From positions 1-64,000 of the forward strand of contig CAKKTI010000039.1 of assembly GCA_920105805.1 (NCBI GenBank): a stretch of DNA of 64,000 nt, read 5' to 3'. Positions 1 through 11,124 of the stretch are shown piece after piece. How positions within the stretch are numbered: the stretch's first letter is position 1; the number at the start of each line of letters is the position of its first letter. The stretch is from Condylostoma magnum (lineage: Eukaryota; Ciliophora; Heterotrichea; Heterotrichida; Condylostomatidae). The notes beneath the pieces were generated by a model, which saw only the letters and a list, made by a program, of their open reading frames with translations, had not been told where the DNA came from and ran no database searches. The translations under genes and the position numbers were made by a program.

Positions 1-108
1 GGTGTGGAAAACATGAAAAATATTTTTTATCAACCCGTGGAAGAATATGAAGGAATATTGAGAGAATACGGAAACACAATATATATTGAAGAAAAGTTAT
101 TATCTTAA
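1..108 (+). CDS. 3' end of an unidentified gene (partial)
   Basis: The first 35 codons read as a hydrophilic, Glu/Tyr/Asn-rich C-terminus that starts before the window. Composition drops to AT-rich non-coding character right after a TAA TAA pair at 106-111, which I take as the stop. No family is recognisable from so short a piece. The frame was chosen because it is the only one with charged-residue content typical of the other genes here. Confidence 0.45.
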   Translation, partial: GVENMKNIFYQPVEEYEGILREYGNTIYIEEKLLS

Positions 109-180
109 TAAAATGAAATGAAAGTATTATTCTAAAATTAGATAAAAATGAATTATAAATAGTTATATTTTAGAGTGTCA

Positions 181-2090
181 CTATCATGAAAAGATCAGCT
201 AATTATAAAATATTCTTTATCTTATCTTACTAATTAATCATATGTATACTGAAAGTTATAAAGCAGAAATATAGCAAATTGATTATGCTTCAAAATAGTA
301 TTTCCTTTAATTACTGTCCTATTAAGTTGTTAACAATAGTTATAAAAATAATCTTACTATACCTTCTATTTGGGTAAGAATTCTCTTTATAGTTTTGATT
401 ATTTAGCATATTTTTCTATTTCTCTATTATGTGCATACTACTTTATTCCATTAAATAAATTACATTCGATTAAAACAGACATATATTGATAAAAGCTCTA
501 ATGGTATTATATTATTTTTCACTATAGCTAAGGAAAATAGCTATTTGCTGTTTTAAATTATGCTGCTCCATATGAGTACATAATAACTAAAAGACTTTGT
601 TCAAATTGCCTTTATATAATAGAATAATTTGGCATAATAAAAAGTAAATTTAACCAACCATCAATATGCTAATCTCTGGGTTTAACGTTGACATAATTTG
701 TTAGATGCTTAAAAGATAAGTTAGATTGATAGGAGAGGAAGAAGTTAAAGCTTTTAAGGACTATTGCTCTAAATAAAGATAATTTCAGCAGTTTTAGGAA
801 CAATCCCCTAAAGGTGTTATTCCACAGCTATTTTCTGAAAAGTAATTGCATATTGAATTGGGAGCTTATATAATAATATAGGATTGAATAGTCTATTTAA
901 GCTGATCGAATTCTTTAAAAGATTGATGAGTACAAATTATAAAGACCAGAAACTAACATCCATGGAGTGGGCCCATGACAATATTATATTTATTAAAAAC
1001 AACCCTGGATGAATAATGAACACTCTTATAAAGAATTACTAAAGGGATTTTTTTCAATATTTAAATAGATAAGCAAGTAAAGAAAGTTAAGTAATAGGAA
1101 TATGTGAATTAACTATTTGCCCAGTAAGTATTCCTAGTAATTAAAAACATACTGTAAGTGGAAGATGAGTTAGTAAGGGCTGTCCACAAAAATGTATACA
1201 TCGGGAGTAATTAAGTTATACTGTTATTGTGTAGAATAATTATTAAAAGTGAGTTGTTTTCCAAGTATTGTTATATATAGTGGTATATATTGCTTAGAAT
1301 ATTAAACAGCTTTTGAGCTTGAACAAAGAAATATAAAGATAATATTTTCTTATAATGATATGAAAATTAAAAGAAACACAATTTACTATTGATATAAAAG
1401 CAAAGGATATAAATTACTTATATAATCGTTTAACTTATTTATGGAAATAGTTCCCAAAGCATGAGCATCCTTACATTAGTTTTTGATTTACAAATGAAAT
1501 TGAAGCGTTAAAACAAATTAATAGAATTATAAAGTATGTAAGTAGGTATTTAAATGTTAAAACTATACTATATTGATAAATTGTACCCAAACCAGTATTT
1601 TAAAGCTTATAATTAAGTGACTAGACTATTCTTGAAATGACTATTGTATTTTCATGCGAATAATTGAAGTCATAAAATTAATCCTCACTTGCTTTCTTCA
1701 ATCATTTTATAATTATAGAAAATGGATTATTAACTTATTGAATCAATATCAGCATTTCTAAGCAGATATCTGTTGTTGATTTAATTATAAAGGAAAGCCT
1801 TAATATAAAGAAATAATAACTTAGTTAAAGTAATTACATAAAGAAAAAATCCTTCATATTATTGCTAGAGAAATAAAACAGCTTAAAATTCAATTAAAAT
1901 AAATCACATTTCTTATTATTTTCACTAGTGATTCACTTTTAATTGATCTATCAACAGTAATTAGTATACATAAGTAATTCATCTCCTTGACTTAATGCAA
2001 GGATATTACACCAGATGACTTACCCCACCATTCCCATTACAAGATTTATTTAGTATAGCAACTTGTATTGATATAATGATTAAAGTAAAT
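181..2090 (+). CDS. Probable spliced gene, function unknown
   Basis: This stretch reads as protein-like on the + strand but not in one single frame. From about 600 to 1130 frame 1 gives a charged, helical sequence (for example LDWQERKKLKLLRT). Around 1380-1570 frame 2 is better (for example FPKHEHPYISFWFTNE). From about 1620 to 2070 frame 1 is good again (IITQLKQLHKEKILHII, then ITPDDLPHHSHYKIY). Because no codon is an absolute stop, the frame changes must come from short introns that I could not place, or from mistakes in choosing frames. The start is uncertain; candidate ATGs lie at 186 and 239. The end is put before the convergent WD40 gene. I do not recognise the family. Confidence 0.35.
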
Positions 2091-2154
2091 ATTCTAAATA
2101 AAAGTTCAACATAAAGGATAGAATATAAAGTTATTTTGGATTACCTAACTATAT

Positions 2155-3690
2155 TTATAATACTTTTACTTGATTATCCCATCCACCTGATACTATTAGC
2201 TATTCACTTCTTGAAATACAAACTGATCATACATAATTATCATGTTGACCAATTATTGTGTTTCTGGATGGGTCTTATAAGTTCCATAGTCTTACTTTCT
2301 TATCCATTCCACCTGATACTACTAGCTATTCACTTCTTGAAATGCAAACTGAGTGTACACATTAATCATGTTGACCAATTATTTTGCTTCTGGATGGGTT
2401 TTATAAGTCCCATAGTATTACTTTCTTATCCCTTCCACCTGATACTACTAGCTATTCACTTCTTGAAATGCAAACTGATCTTACATCACGATCATGCTTA
2501 CCAATGATTTTGCTTCTGGATGGGGTTTATAAGTCTCATAGTCTTACTGTATTATCCATTCCACCTGATACTATTAGCCGCTCACTTCTTGAAATGCAAA
2601 CTGATATTACCTAATCATCATGTTGACCAATGATTGTGTTTCTGGATGGGTTTTATAAGTTCCATACTCTTACCTTATAATCAAATCCACCTGATACTAT
2701 TAGCCGCTCACTTCTTGAAATGCAAACTGAGTGTACACATTAATCATGTTGGCCAATTATTGTGTTTCTAGATGGGTTTTATAAGTCCCATAGTCTTACT
2801 TTCTTATCCATTCCACCTGATACTACTAGCTATTCACTACTTGAAATGCAAACTGAGTGTACACATTAATCATGTTGACCAATGATTGTGTTTCTAGATG
2901 GGTTTTATAAGTCCCATAGTCTTACTTTCTTATCCATTCCACCTGATACTACTAGCTATTCACTTCTTGAAATACAAACTGAGTGTACATAATGATCATG
3001 TTGACCAATGATTCCTTATTTCACCTTTCGTTATTAGACTTGTTTTTGTTGTATTTCTGGTTGCCTTGCTTTTTCTACAGCTCTCATTTATTTCACCTTT
3101 CGTTATAAGAAACATTTTTGTTGTAATTCTAGTCGCCTTGCTTGATATCCAATGTATTCTCCAGCTTTTTCTACAGCTCTCATTGAATTTACTCTTGAAC
3201 ATCCCATAATCCATTGTAAAATTCTATTAGCTTGTTATTTCTGATCTGTTCTTATAAAAAGAAGTTATCATGATATTTCTCCAAAGGTTTTAAGTTTTAC
3301 TCCTATCAAATCATCAGGATTAACTTTTTATATGATTTCTCTGGCTTAAATACTTGATTTAACCAAAACATCCAAATACCTCAAATATCTGGTTTTAATC
3401 TCATTATCTCTCATAAAGTCATAAATGAAGGTATCTATTGTAGGTTAGCAAGTAATTGTGAAAAGTTGGCAAATTGTAAGGGTTCTTCTGAGCTGGGTGC
3501 CTGGATTAGATCCCTTTAGATTGTTCCATAGAGCTATAAAGTTATCTTGGGTGAAAAGTTTACCCTTTAGAATGCCTTGAACCTCACTTTCATCTGGCCA
3601 TCCCATATGCTACTGATTTGCTTGGTAGTATTCTTAGAAATTAACTCCAATAACCAGATGTTTGATAATTAGTTCAATACAGTTTTCCAT
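2155..3690 (-). CDS. Seven-bladed WD40 propeller protein
   Basis: Single open frame of 511 residues from ATG at 3690 to TAA at 2157-2155. Residues 1 to about 225 are a helical N-terminal region of unknown type. It ends in a duplicated segment around MRAVEKA and QRKVKQ. The rest is seven 42-residue WD40 units, nearly identical, each carrying the SVCISRSEQL strand, a VSGG turn and a VRLWDL strand ending (the last blade reads VKVL). Seven blades are the usual number for one closed beta-propeller, a protein-interaction platform. The near-identity of the blades is unusual for a housekeeping WD40 protein and suggests repeat homogenisation. The ATG is 71 nt from the divergent start of the next gene at 3762. 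Partner and pathway are unknown. Confidence 0.8.
2160..3005. repeat. Tandem 126-bp repeat, seven copies (encodes WD40 blades)
   Basis: The block CCACCTGATAC recurs at 2183, 2309, 2435, 2561, 2687, 2813 and 2939, exactly 126 bp apart each time. The period is 42 codons, so copies can be gained or lost without changing the frame. Copies differ by only a few bases, mostly at third positions or in the loop coding for HD..V. The repeat lies wholly inside the minus-strand WD40 gene. Confidence 0.95.
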
Positions 3691-3761
3691 TTTTTTATAT
3701 AAAATTGACGAGATAAAAGGAAATCAAAAGAATTGAGACGCAGGAATTGCATTATATTAAA

Positions 3762-6193
3762 ATGGGGAATTATTACAACTGTCTATTATTTATTCTTTTA
3801 GTGTAACTTGCACTCTTTGCTTAATCATTCTATGTTTTATATACTTTTCTTATTGAGTGATTTAGTTAAGATTCTAAGAATTGTAAAGTTTATACTTGTA
3901 TTTTTGAAGCAAATTACTTGTTTAAGGATAATAAGGCTGCCACGATATCATTTGATTAAGTTAGAAACGTGCAATCAAAATACTTAACTAGGTTCCTTAT
4001 ATAATATTTTAATCTATCTAAGGAATCGAATTAAATACTTGGTGAAATTAATAGTTACTATATTTATTAATTATTAAATATAATAAAGTTCTTAGTAGAA
4101 GAATAGCTGATTAAGGAATGTCATGAGTATTATTTTTATATAGTAATTCTAATAAACATAATTTATACAATACAATCACTAAACACATCAAGTTGTAAAA
4201 TACTTCTCTAATTCTTATCCAATACCATTTTATTCCCTTCTAATTGTTTATTATAAGTCTGCTATTAAGATCATCAATATGATTTCCTATTTTAGATCTT
4301 TCAATACTATCGTATTAATATTCTATTTTTTACTAATTCCTATATATCAGAAGTACTCAGTTAATCTCATTCTCCTTTTAAATATTTCTATACTCTCTAT
4401 AAATAAATATATTAAGATAACTAATGACTTATTAGTTTGTTTATTAACTCTTATAGTAATATATGTGTTGTATTGACTTGAAATGACTATTTAATCTGAG
4501 AATCTCTTTACTTTGTCCTTTTTACTAATTGAAGAAACTTAATAGTTTCATTTAGTGCATAATATCAGAATGATTACAATTATAAGACAATGATTGTAAT
4601 GAATTAGTATTAAAATCTTTCTTCACACTAAAAGCATAATATAAGCAGTGTGGGAACCTTTATAGATCTGTATTTATTCATTTATATATGAAAAATCTTC
4701 TATTATTTAATTCTTGTATTTCAATGTTAGGGAATCTAGTTTAAAGTTTTCTCCTAATTTATCATTCTGTTTATTATTTAATTTATTAAATTCATTATCT
4801 TAGAAATATTTATATGTTTAAGCCTAAACTTTATAACTTTTTTTAGTATATAGTATAAATCGTGGGTATCTTCTATATTAGTGTCTTAATTAAATGCATA
4901 TTTTAAGATCTATTCTTTCTAAGAAGCCTACTTTAACATATACAGATATTAGGAATATACCTGACATAAGATATGAAATTTCCATAGGTGTATTTAATTA
5001 TATAAATCTAAGCTGCTTTGCCCAACAAATTAAATCTTGTAATGGAGATAAAATATAATATGAGAGATTAATCAAAAGTTCATATTAATGACTAGTTAAA
5101 ATAATATGCATTAATAATAAGAGATTAATTCGTTTTAACTGAATCTTAGCTGTTTTGCTCTCTAATGATAACTTGTACTCCCGTTTCTTGGTTTGAATAT
5201 ATTTACCTTAACTATTTATTTATATTAGGGCTTTCTCTTATCCTTTATAATTAAGATTAACAACAGATTCTTAATATTTGCTTAGAAATGTTGAAATTTC
5301 CTCAATAAATTAATCATATGGATGAATATAGACGTGAGTAACACTTCTACTGTCTTCTTATTAATTTTATTTAAGTTTTTAGTCATATCTATTAATTTTC
5401 TCTATGAATTAATGCTTTATTGGAGCTTTTCTATTATATAGCCCAGCATTCAGAGTCGATATCTAATTTAAAATAAATTCCTTTTATATTAGTCCTCAGA
5501 ATAGACCTTAATTATATCATGCAAGTAGTCGATATTAAGTCATAAGAAGCTTCTAAAGAATATTTGAGTATCTGGGGAGCAATTTTTCATAAGTATGAAA
5601 ACCAAAATAATCCTATACAATATGTATTATCCCTGCTTAATCAGATAATACACTAAAACTGTAAATCTGTTATGCCCATGCATTTTTATTATAAAGTTGC
5701 TGAGGTTTAAACCATTTAAATACTTATGGAGAAAGAGCACATTTCTAGTTATACTGCAGAGTTGTTGAATATCATTTAAATATAGCTAATTTGCTCATAG
5801 AGATTATTTGAAAGCTGATAATTAAAACATTTAAATGCTTACAAGCATACCGAGTATAGTATATTGTTTTAAGAATCGTATTACTATGAATCTGCCATAA
5901 GAAACTTATTCAGTGATTAAATATACAGTCATCTTTATTTGCTTATATTATTTCTAACTAAGATAAACTAGGCAAATTGGTGGTAAAATTTTAAATCATT
6001 ATTAAGAAGTCGCTATAAAAGAGATATAAAGAAATTATATTAAATAATAACCATAAGCATTGTAATGATTTACGAATGTTTTAAAGCTGAATAATATTAA
6101 ATTTATATAATTTGTAGGAAGGATTATTTTTATGTTCTAAATTAACCAAATATAACTGCTTTAGTAAGATAATATATACAACTATTTCCATAA
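3762..6193 (+). CDS. Long spliced gene, function unknown, possible signal peptide
   Basis: The ATG at 3762 opens a hydrophobic N-terminus (MGNYYNCLLFILLVQLALFA) that resembles a signal peptide, followed by a hydrophilic helical sequence. Frame 0 is coding-like to about 4649, frame 1 from 4666 to about 5090, and frame 2 from about 5200 to 6193 (for example NICLEMLKFPQQINHMDEY). The first switch fits a 16-nt intron at 4650-4665; the second junction, between about 5090 and 5200, I could not place. The stop is taken as TAA at 6191-6193. The composition suggests a long alpha-helical protein, but I do not recognise any domain. The start lies 71 nt from the divergent WD40 gene. Confidence 0.45.
4650..4665 (+). 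other. Candidate 16-nt spliceosomal intron
   Basis: GTGGGAACCTTTATAG begins with GT, ends with AG and is 16 nt long, so its removal moves the reading frame from 0 to 1. That is the frame in which the next 400 nt look coding. Sixteen-nucleotide introns fit the 15-16 nt introns known from heterotrichs. Not confirmed by transcript data. Confidence 0.5.
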
Positions 6194-6519
6194 ATCTATT
6201 GATTTTTAGACAATAGGAAAAATAAAACAAAAAACATTTTAATCTGCAAACGTTTTAACAGTTATAATTGGATGTAACATTAACATATAATAATAGAGTA
6301 AATATAACAAGATAAAATTATGTAAATAAACTAGATTGTATTAAGTCCTAAAACAATACTAATTACTTTTTCACTATAATAATACATTTGAATTTTTGAA
6401 CTGCAAACTAATCAATCTTGTATTAAAATTAATGCTTCCTAAATACAACTAAATCCTAGATATTAACCCAAACCAATCTTTCATAATATTAATCAACTTA
6501 ACCTAATAAAAAATTTTCA
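6194..6519. other. Intergenic AT-rich stretch
   Basis: About 325 nt between the preceding gene's stop and the kinase start. It is rich in A and T, with weak coding character in all frames. The last 60 nt before the kinase ATG are A-rich and probably hold its promoter and 5' leader. No RNA gene or repeat seen. Confidence 0.5.
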
Positions 6520-7515
6520 ATGGAATATAAATTATCAATTGAACCAGAAGAAATTCACCCCTATACCTACCACCCCTTTCAAAAGCCAAGTTTTAAGCAG
6601 AGAGGTACACCTACAACAGTTATAAAACACTCGGATCTTTAAATGTCCCCGCGCTTTCACTCAAGGACAATTTTAGAAATTGATGATTCCTTAAAACAGT
6701 AGGGATACTTTAAAACTGATACAATATATACATCACCTATCTTTGCAACCGAGGTACACCGTTATGAAAATAATCAAGGTCACTCCTTAGTATTAAAAAC
6801 TATGCAAAAGGTTAAATTTCTATTTGAAGAGCACCTTGAATCAGCAAGACGAGAAAAAGACATACACAAACAGCTTGATCACCCTAATATAGTCGAAATC
6901 TATGACACTACTGAAACTGAGCATTAAATTGCTCTAATGATGGAATACTTGCCCAGAAACAATTACTTCGTAGATAAAATGGAAACAAACAACATTCCGT
7001 TCAACTTAAAACCAGACGGCGGAGTACAGAAACTGAGATCTTTTACTTTTGATATTCTGCAATCCCTGCATTACATACATTCTAATGGAATAATCCATAT
7101 GGACATAAAACCCGGTAATTTTTTACTATCTGAAGAGAATATGCAGGATGATGAGTGGCCTTTAGTAAAACTATGTGATTTTGGATTATCAAGATTTGTC
7201 GGATTGGACGGATTTATTCAGTCAACAGTCAGAACAGGTACAGAGGAATACATTGCTCCTGAAGTAGGCAAGGGATTTATTAACCAAGCAGTTGACATGT
7301 GAAGCCTAGGCATATTTCTGCATGGTTTAACTGTTGGTTACTTTCCAAGTGCTTTAAGGTGGAAGCCGGGTGATAATTTAAGATTTGTGCCGAGGTATTG
7401 ACGAAAGTATGAGGGAACTGGACTACAAGACTTCATTCAAAGATGCTTAGTCCTTGATCCTAGTCAAAGACTTACAGCAGAGGAAGGTTTGGGGCATGAA
7501 TGGCTTAATTCTTAA
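6520..7515 (+). CDS. Serine/threonine protein kinase (non-RD)
   Basis: Intron-free frame of 331 residues. Kinase landmarks in order: the ATP-binding Lys in LVLKTM (about residue 93), the catalytic loop HMDIKPGNFLL (about 194), the DFGLS metal-binding motif (about 220), APE in GTEEYIAPE (about 248), and DMWSLG of helix F, whose Trp is encoded by TGA. The catalytic loop has HMD in place of HRD, so this is a non-RD kinase, usually not regulated by activation-loop phosphorylation. A glycine-rich loop is not obvious in the N-terminal lobe. The stop is TAA after WLNS, where the kinase fold ends; continuing past it gives AT-rich sequence. The subfamily is not clear. Confidence 0.85.
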
Positions 7516-7589
7516 ATCTTATTGTAATTTTTAGTAAACCTGTAATTAAATAGAGAAGTTAAGCAAATAAAGTTTAGGTTAATTAATCA

Positions 7590-8238
7590 ATGTAAAAACT
7601 ACTAGATCCCTTCTTTTCAAGAGCAAGGAAAACTGGTAGTCGCTTTGATTGGGGAGATTTTCGCTATAATGTACTAGAAGAGCGGCTTTGATCTGGGGTG
7701 TTATCTGATGTTATGCTTTAGGAATTTTCTTCGTGCTTGAATTAACAGCGTTTCCCGTATTAACAGTATCCAGTTAGAAAATAGTTCTTGCATTATATTG
7801 TTTTGTATTAAGTAGGGGCCTGTACTTTTTAACGCAGTTCTTATTCGCTATGAGCAAACATACAATTTGGCCCAAATTCGCATTTTCCTTTGATTAAATT
7901 CTAGCAAAGCTAAGTCTTGTATTTGATGTTTATTTGATTCTTATTCAATGGCTTCTTAGTGTCGGATTTAGGATTAAATGTACTGGCTGGTACAAATGAA
8001 TTCGCTTGGGGATTATGCTGGAAAAGATCTTGATTATTGAAGAATTTAAGGCAGTTTGTATTCATCTGGTCTAATTTATTATAATGTCAGAGAAGCGTTA
8101 AATATGGTTTTAAAGTTTTTAAAGGTAAAAAATGATTTGGTTGCTGAGATAATGGAAGTTTTGGTATAGGCGGCTAGTGATCAAGATTTTACTTATGGTA
8201 AATATGAAATGTTAAAATTGGTTTGTGTTAGTAATTAA
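7590..8238 (+). CDS. Conserved-looking protein of unknown function, one 16-nt intron
   Basis: ATG at 7590 opens a charged sequence (MQKLLDPFFSRARKTGSRFD) in frame 0. At 7800 the coding frame changes to frame 1, explained exactly by a 16-nt GT-AG intron. After splicing, the protein has about 210 residues and continues through REALNMVLKFLKVKNDLV to the stop TAA at 8236-8238. No transmembrane segment is clear and no domain is recognised. It follows the kinase by 74 nt on the same strand. Confidence 0.65.
7800..7815 (+). other. 16-nt intron
   Basis: GTTTTGTATTAAGTAG starts with GT and ends with AG. Removing it joins ...FLHYI to GPVLFNAVLIRYEQTY, linking two frames that are each strongly coding on either side. 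This is one of the two best-supported introns in the window. Confidence 0.7.
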
Positions 8239-8370
8239 GGCTTTTGTATATCTTATAGGTAATGTAATTAATAATGCTAAGTAACTGAAATGATATGTCA
8301 ATGTATAGAGTTGTTCTTCTACATATATCTTAAAGCAAAATATTTAATAATAATCTATTACATAGTATAT

Positions 8371-9294
8371 ATGGAAAACACAAATCAGCAAGCTTAGGTA
8401 ATTGAGAAGCTATAGCAAGTTTAAATATTATTAAATAAAAGAGACTTTGAAAACGCAGATTCACTTTTACAGTCATTAAAAACAACAGTTGATATAGAAT
8501 CTACTTAAATGGACACATAATGATTCATTTATCATTCCTTTGGAAGATTATACAAAGAGACCTAGCAATATAGCGAAGCTTTAGAATCCTTTTAGAAGGC
8601 CTATGATCTTTAGCTTACAAGTAGAGCCGATAAATCCTTGATATCTAGCACATTACTAAGCTTATGCTAAATATAATCTAAATTAGGAATCCATAATAAA
8701 GCTTTGAAATATGCAAATGAAGCAATGAAATAAATACATTTAAAGCCAAAACTAACATAAGAAGATAAAAAAACGTTAATTTTATCCCTCAGCTATGCCT
8801 CATATTAGTAATAATTACTAGGACTGTATACCAAGGCTCTTAATTCTATCAAATAGGGAATTTAATTGTATAATTAGTATCAAATAAAAGATAAAAAGAT
8901 ACTAATGGGACTAAAATAACAGCATGCAAAACTAGACGACCCATATAGCAAATACTCTAATCGTCGTACTTCTTAAAAGATCAGGCTTCCTAGATTGACA
9001 AAAAAGAGAAAATAAAAAACATTTTCAAGCGAAGGCAGAAAGAATTATGTAGTATAAAACAAATTTCCCATAACTTCAGGCATATCTAGAAATAGACTGC
9101 TAGTAGAAATAGGTACTATACGCCCAGTGACTATTAATGCCAAAAGTAACAATAAATCTCATTTATCAATATATAAAACAAGAAGATCAGACTAATCTCA
9201 TTCACCTATTAATCTAAAAAAACAAATCAACTTAAATTCATCTGCTAAAGTACAAGATCTATGGAATTCCTATAAAAACTCGCTGCAAGATTAG
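8371..9294 (+). CDS. TPR-type helical repeat protein
   Basis: Single frame of 307 residues, ATG at 8371, ending in the tandem pair TAG TAA (9292-9297). Residues 1-190 form helix pairs of tetratricopeptide type, such as QILLNKRDFENADSLLQSL, ETQQYSEALESFQKAYDLQL and LGIHNKALKYANEAMKQI. A basic, Ser/Lys/Arg-rich tail follows. TPRs mediate protein-protein contacts; in ciliates many serve ciliary or basal-body assembly, but no specific partner can be named. It converges on the next minus-strand gene, whose end lies 14 nt away. Confidence 0.75.
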
Positions 9295-9308
9295 TAAAAT
9301 AAATACTT

Positions 9309-10442
9309 TTATAACTATTCTTTATTCCTAATATAATCTCTCCATGAGTCAAATACAGTGGCTCCTAATGTGCTAAGTCGAAAGCTGCTTATGATTTCTT
9401 TGTAGGGATCATTCTACTTTCTATTATACTATTAAACATAATATTGTAAAAATGCGTTAAAACTCCTTTAAAGCAGTCGTTTCTTGTAAAAATCAATTAT
9501 TAAGCCTTTCATTTCCACTTTTACTTATTTGCATTATGGAATCACTTTCTTTACCTAGCTTACCTTTTTTCGTCTTGGTGCAAGTCTGAATTTACTATTT
9601 TTCTATTAACGTTGTTTGTTTACTACTCCTAGTTGATTTTCTTTGTTATAACTTTAATTTCTTTTCCTATTATTTCGTTTGAAGTTCTTTCTATTAGGGC
9701 TTATCTTTTAATGTAAACTTGAAGTTTTTATAGTGTCAGTAAGTTCTTTAGAGAATGTGATTTTGAAATTATCTGGAGATTTGCATTACTATGATAAATC
9801 ATTATCCAACTACGAGTAACTAGTGTTCATAGAAAGTAAAATGCTATCTATTTCATTGATAATCAACCTATTCTCAGAATCTATTTTATGCTCTTAGTAA
9901 TACTTTTGTCACTGTTTAAAGGTAATTATGATGAGTTATAATTAGTAATGATTTTATGCGATTTCTTCTCTTTCATCAATGCTTTAATCATGCTAAATTG
10001 ATTATTTCCAAGCTGAGAATATTCGTTAGGATTGCATTTATTTGAATTAATTGATTATTTTTTATGATTTTCAATTGAAATTTCAGGCTTCGTCAATTAT
10101 TTTCGATATTCCATCAGCTTTACTCCTCTTTTAAGCCCGTGTAATCATTCTTGTTAGGACTCTACATAATGTACTCTTATTAGATTTTTACCTTCTTTTA
10201 GGAATCGGACTTATACTAAACATTGATCTAGCCTTTGTGATGTTGGTTCTGGCTCTTCTTATAGGAACATAGCCGGAGTAGTCTCTTATTGGAGATTTTT
10301 ATCTGGCATTTGGGGAAATGTCTCTGGATGGGGCAGTTGAGGCATTTGGAGATGTGCTTTATCTTTTTAATTAGGCATTTCTAGGCATTTTTGGTCTTAT
10401 TCTTTAGTATGATGACTTTGCTCTTGTCTTCTTTCTATTCAT
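9309..10442 (-). CDS. Sfi1-like helical repeat protein (candidate centrin binder)
   Basis: Single frame of about 377 residues from ATG at 10442. The N-terminus is basic and low complexity (Arg/Lys/Ser/Pro). Later segments carry spaced aromatic/Trp motifs of the Sfi1 type, such as FSAWKQSI, FNAFLQYY and VFDSWRDYI, separated by long helices. Such repeats bind centrin along basal-body and contractile fibres, which would fit a ciliate, but only a few repeats are visible and the assignment is an inference. The exact stop is ambiguous: TAG at 9315-9317 or TAA at 9309-9311. The start is 53 nt from a divergent gene. Confidence 0.6.
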
Positions 10443-10495
10443 TTTAACGAAATTTTAAATAAGAAAATGATAGTTAATGAATAAATTAGGTAAAA

Positions 10496-10987
10496 ATGAG
10501 TTTTTATAGTAGGAAAGCTTATCATAGAATCTTCTGAGGTTTTATAACATGCTGTTTAGTAGTATTTATAGTAAAAAAGATTGTTTTGTATAATTAAGGA
10601 AAATATTACGATAGTGCTAAAATGATAGAAATTGATGTTTTAAAGCTTTAATTGATAGCCTTAGTATGTATTATCGATATAAGTATGGATATTTTACTTA
10701 ATATTAATACATTTAAAGGGTAAAACTTTTGATTGGCAGCATTGTTTTATATAATAGATAAAAAGTATTTAAAATAAAAACTACACTAAAAAATATATCT
10801 AAAAATTCCCTTTAGTTTTAGGCTTAAAACTATTGACTTTAGTATATTTTCGACATTTGTTAAAGTTTAGCTTTTGTTATATCTTTTATTTAATTATTTC
10901 AATCTATATCCAATTATATTATTGAGTACCTGAACCATAAAAAAGATTAAGTATTGATACAATTATTATTTCTGTTATACTTTATAA
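10496..10987 (+). CDS. Small multi-pass membrane protein
   Basis: ATG at 10496 opens a frame of about 163 residues with three or four hydrophobic segments: GFITCCLVVFIVKKIV, QLIALVCIIDISMDILL, and a long one in VQLLLYLLFNYFNLYPIILL. Trp is encoded by TGA in the first and third segments. The stop is placed at TAA 10985-10987, but the frame stays open and the true end may be up to about 100 nt later. No family recognised. Confidence 0.45.
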
Positions 10988-11124
10988 AGGAGCTCAAAAA
11001 CAATAACACTCTATAATAAATGACTTAATTGCTTCATCAAACTATAATTTCAAAATAAAATATAGACTAAACCCTATAAATCACTTATTTTCTAAATATA
11101 TTACTAAACAATAACTATACCTAA

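Noticed and set aside
700-715. Possible 16-nt intron GTTAGATGCTTAAAAG
   Set aside because: The flanking frame 1 is coding straight through this segment, so no splice is needed.
2136-2614. Plus-strand hydrophobic repeat reading across the 126-bp units
   Set aside because: It is the antisense of the WD40 blades; the minus strand gives canonical WD40 motifs in all seven copies.
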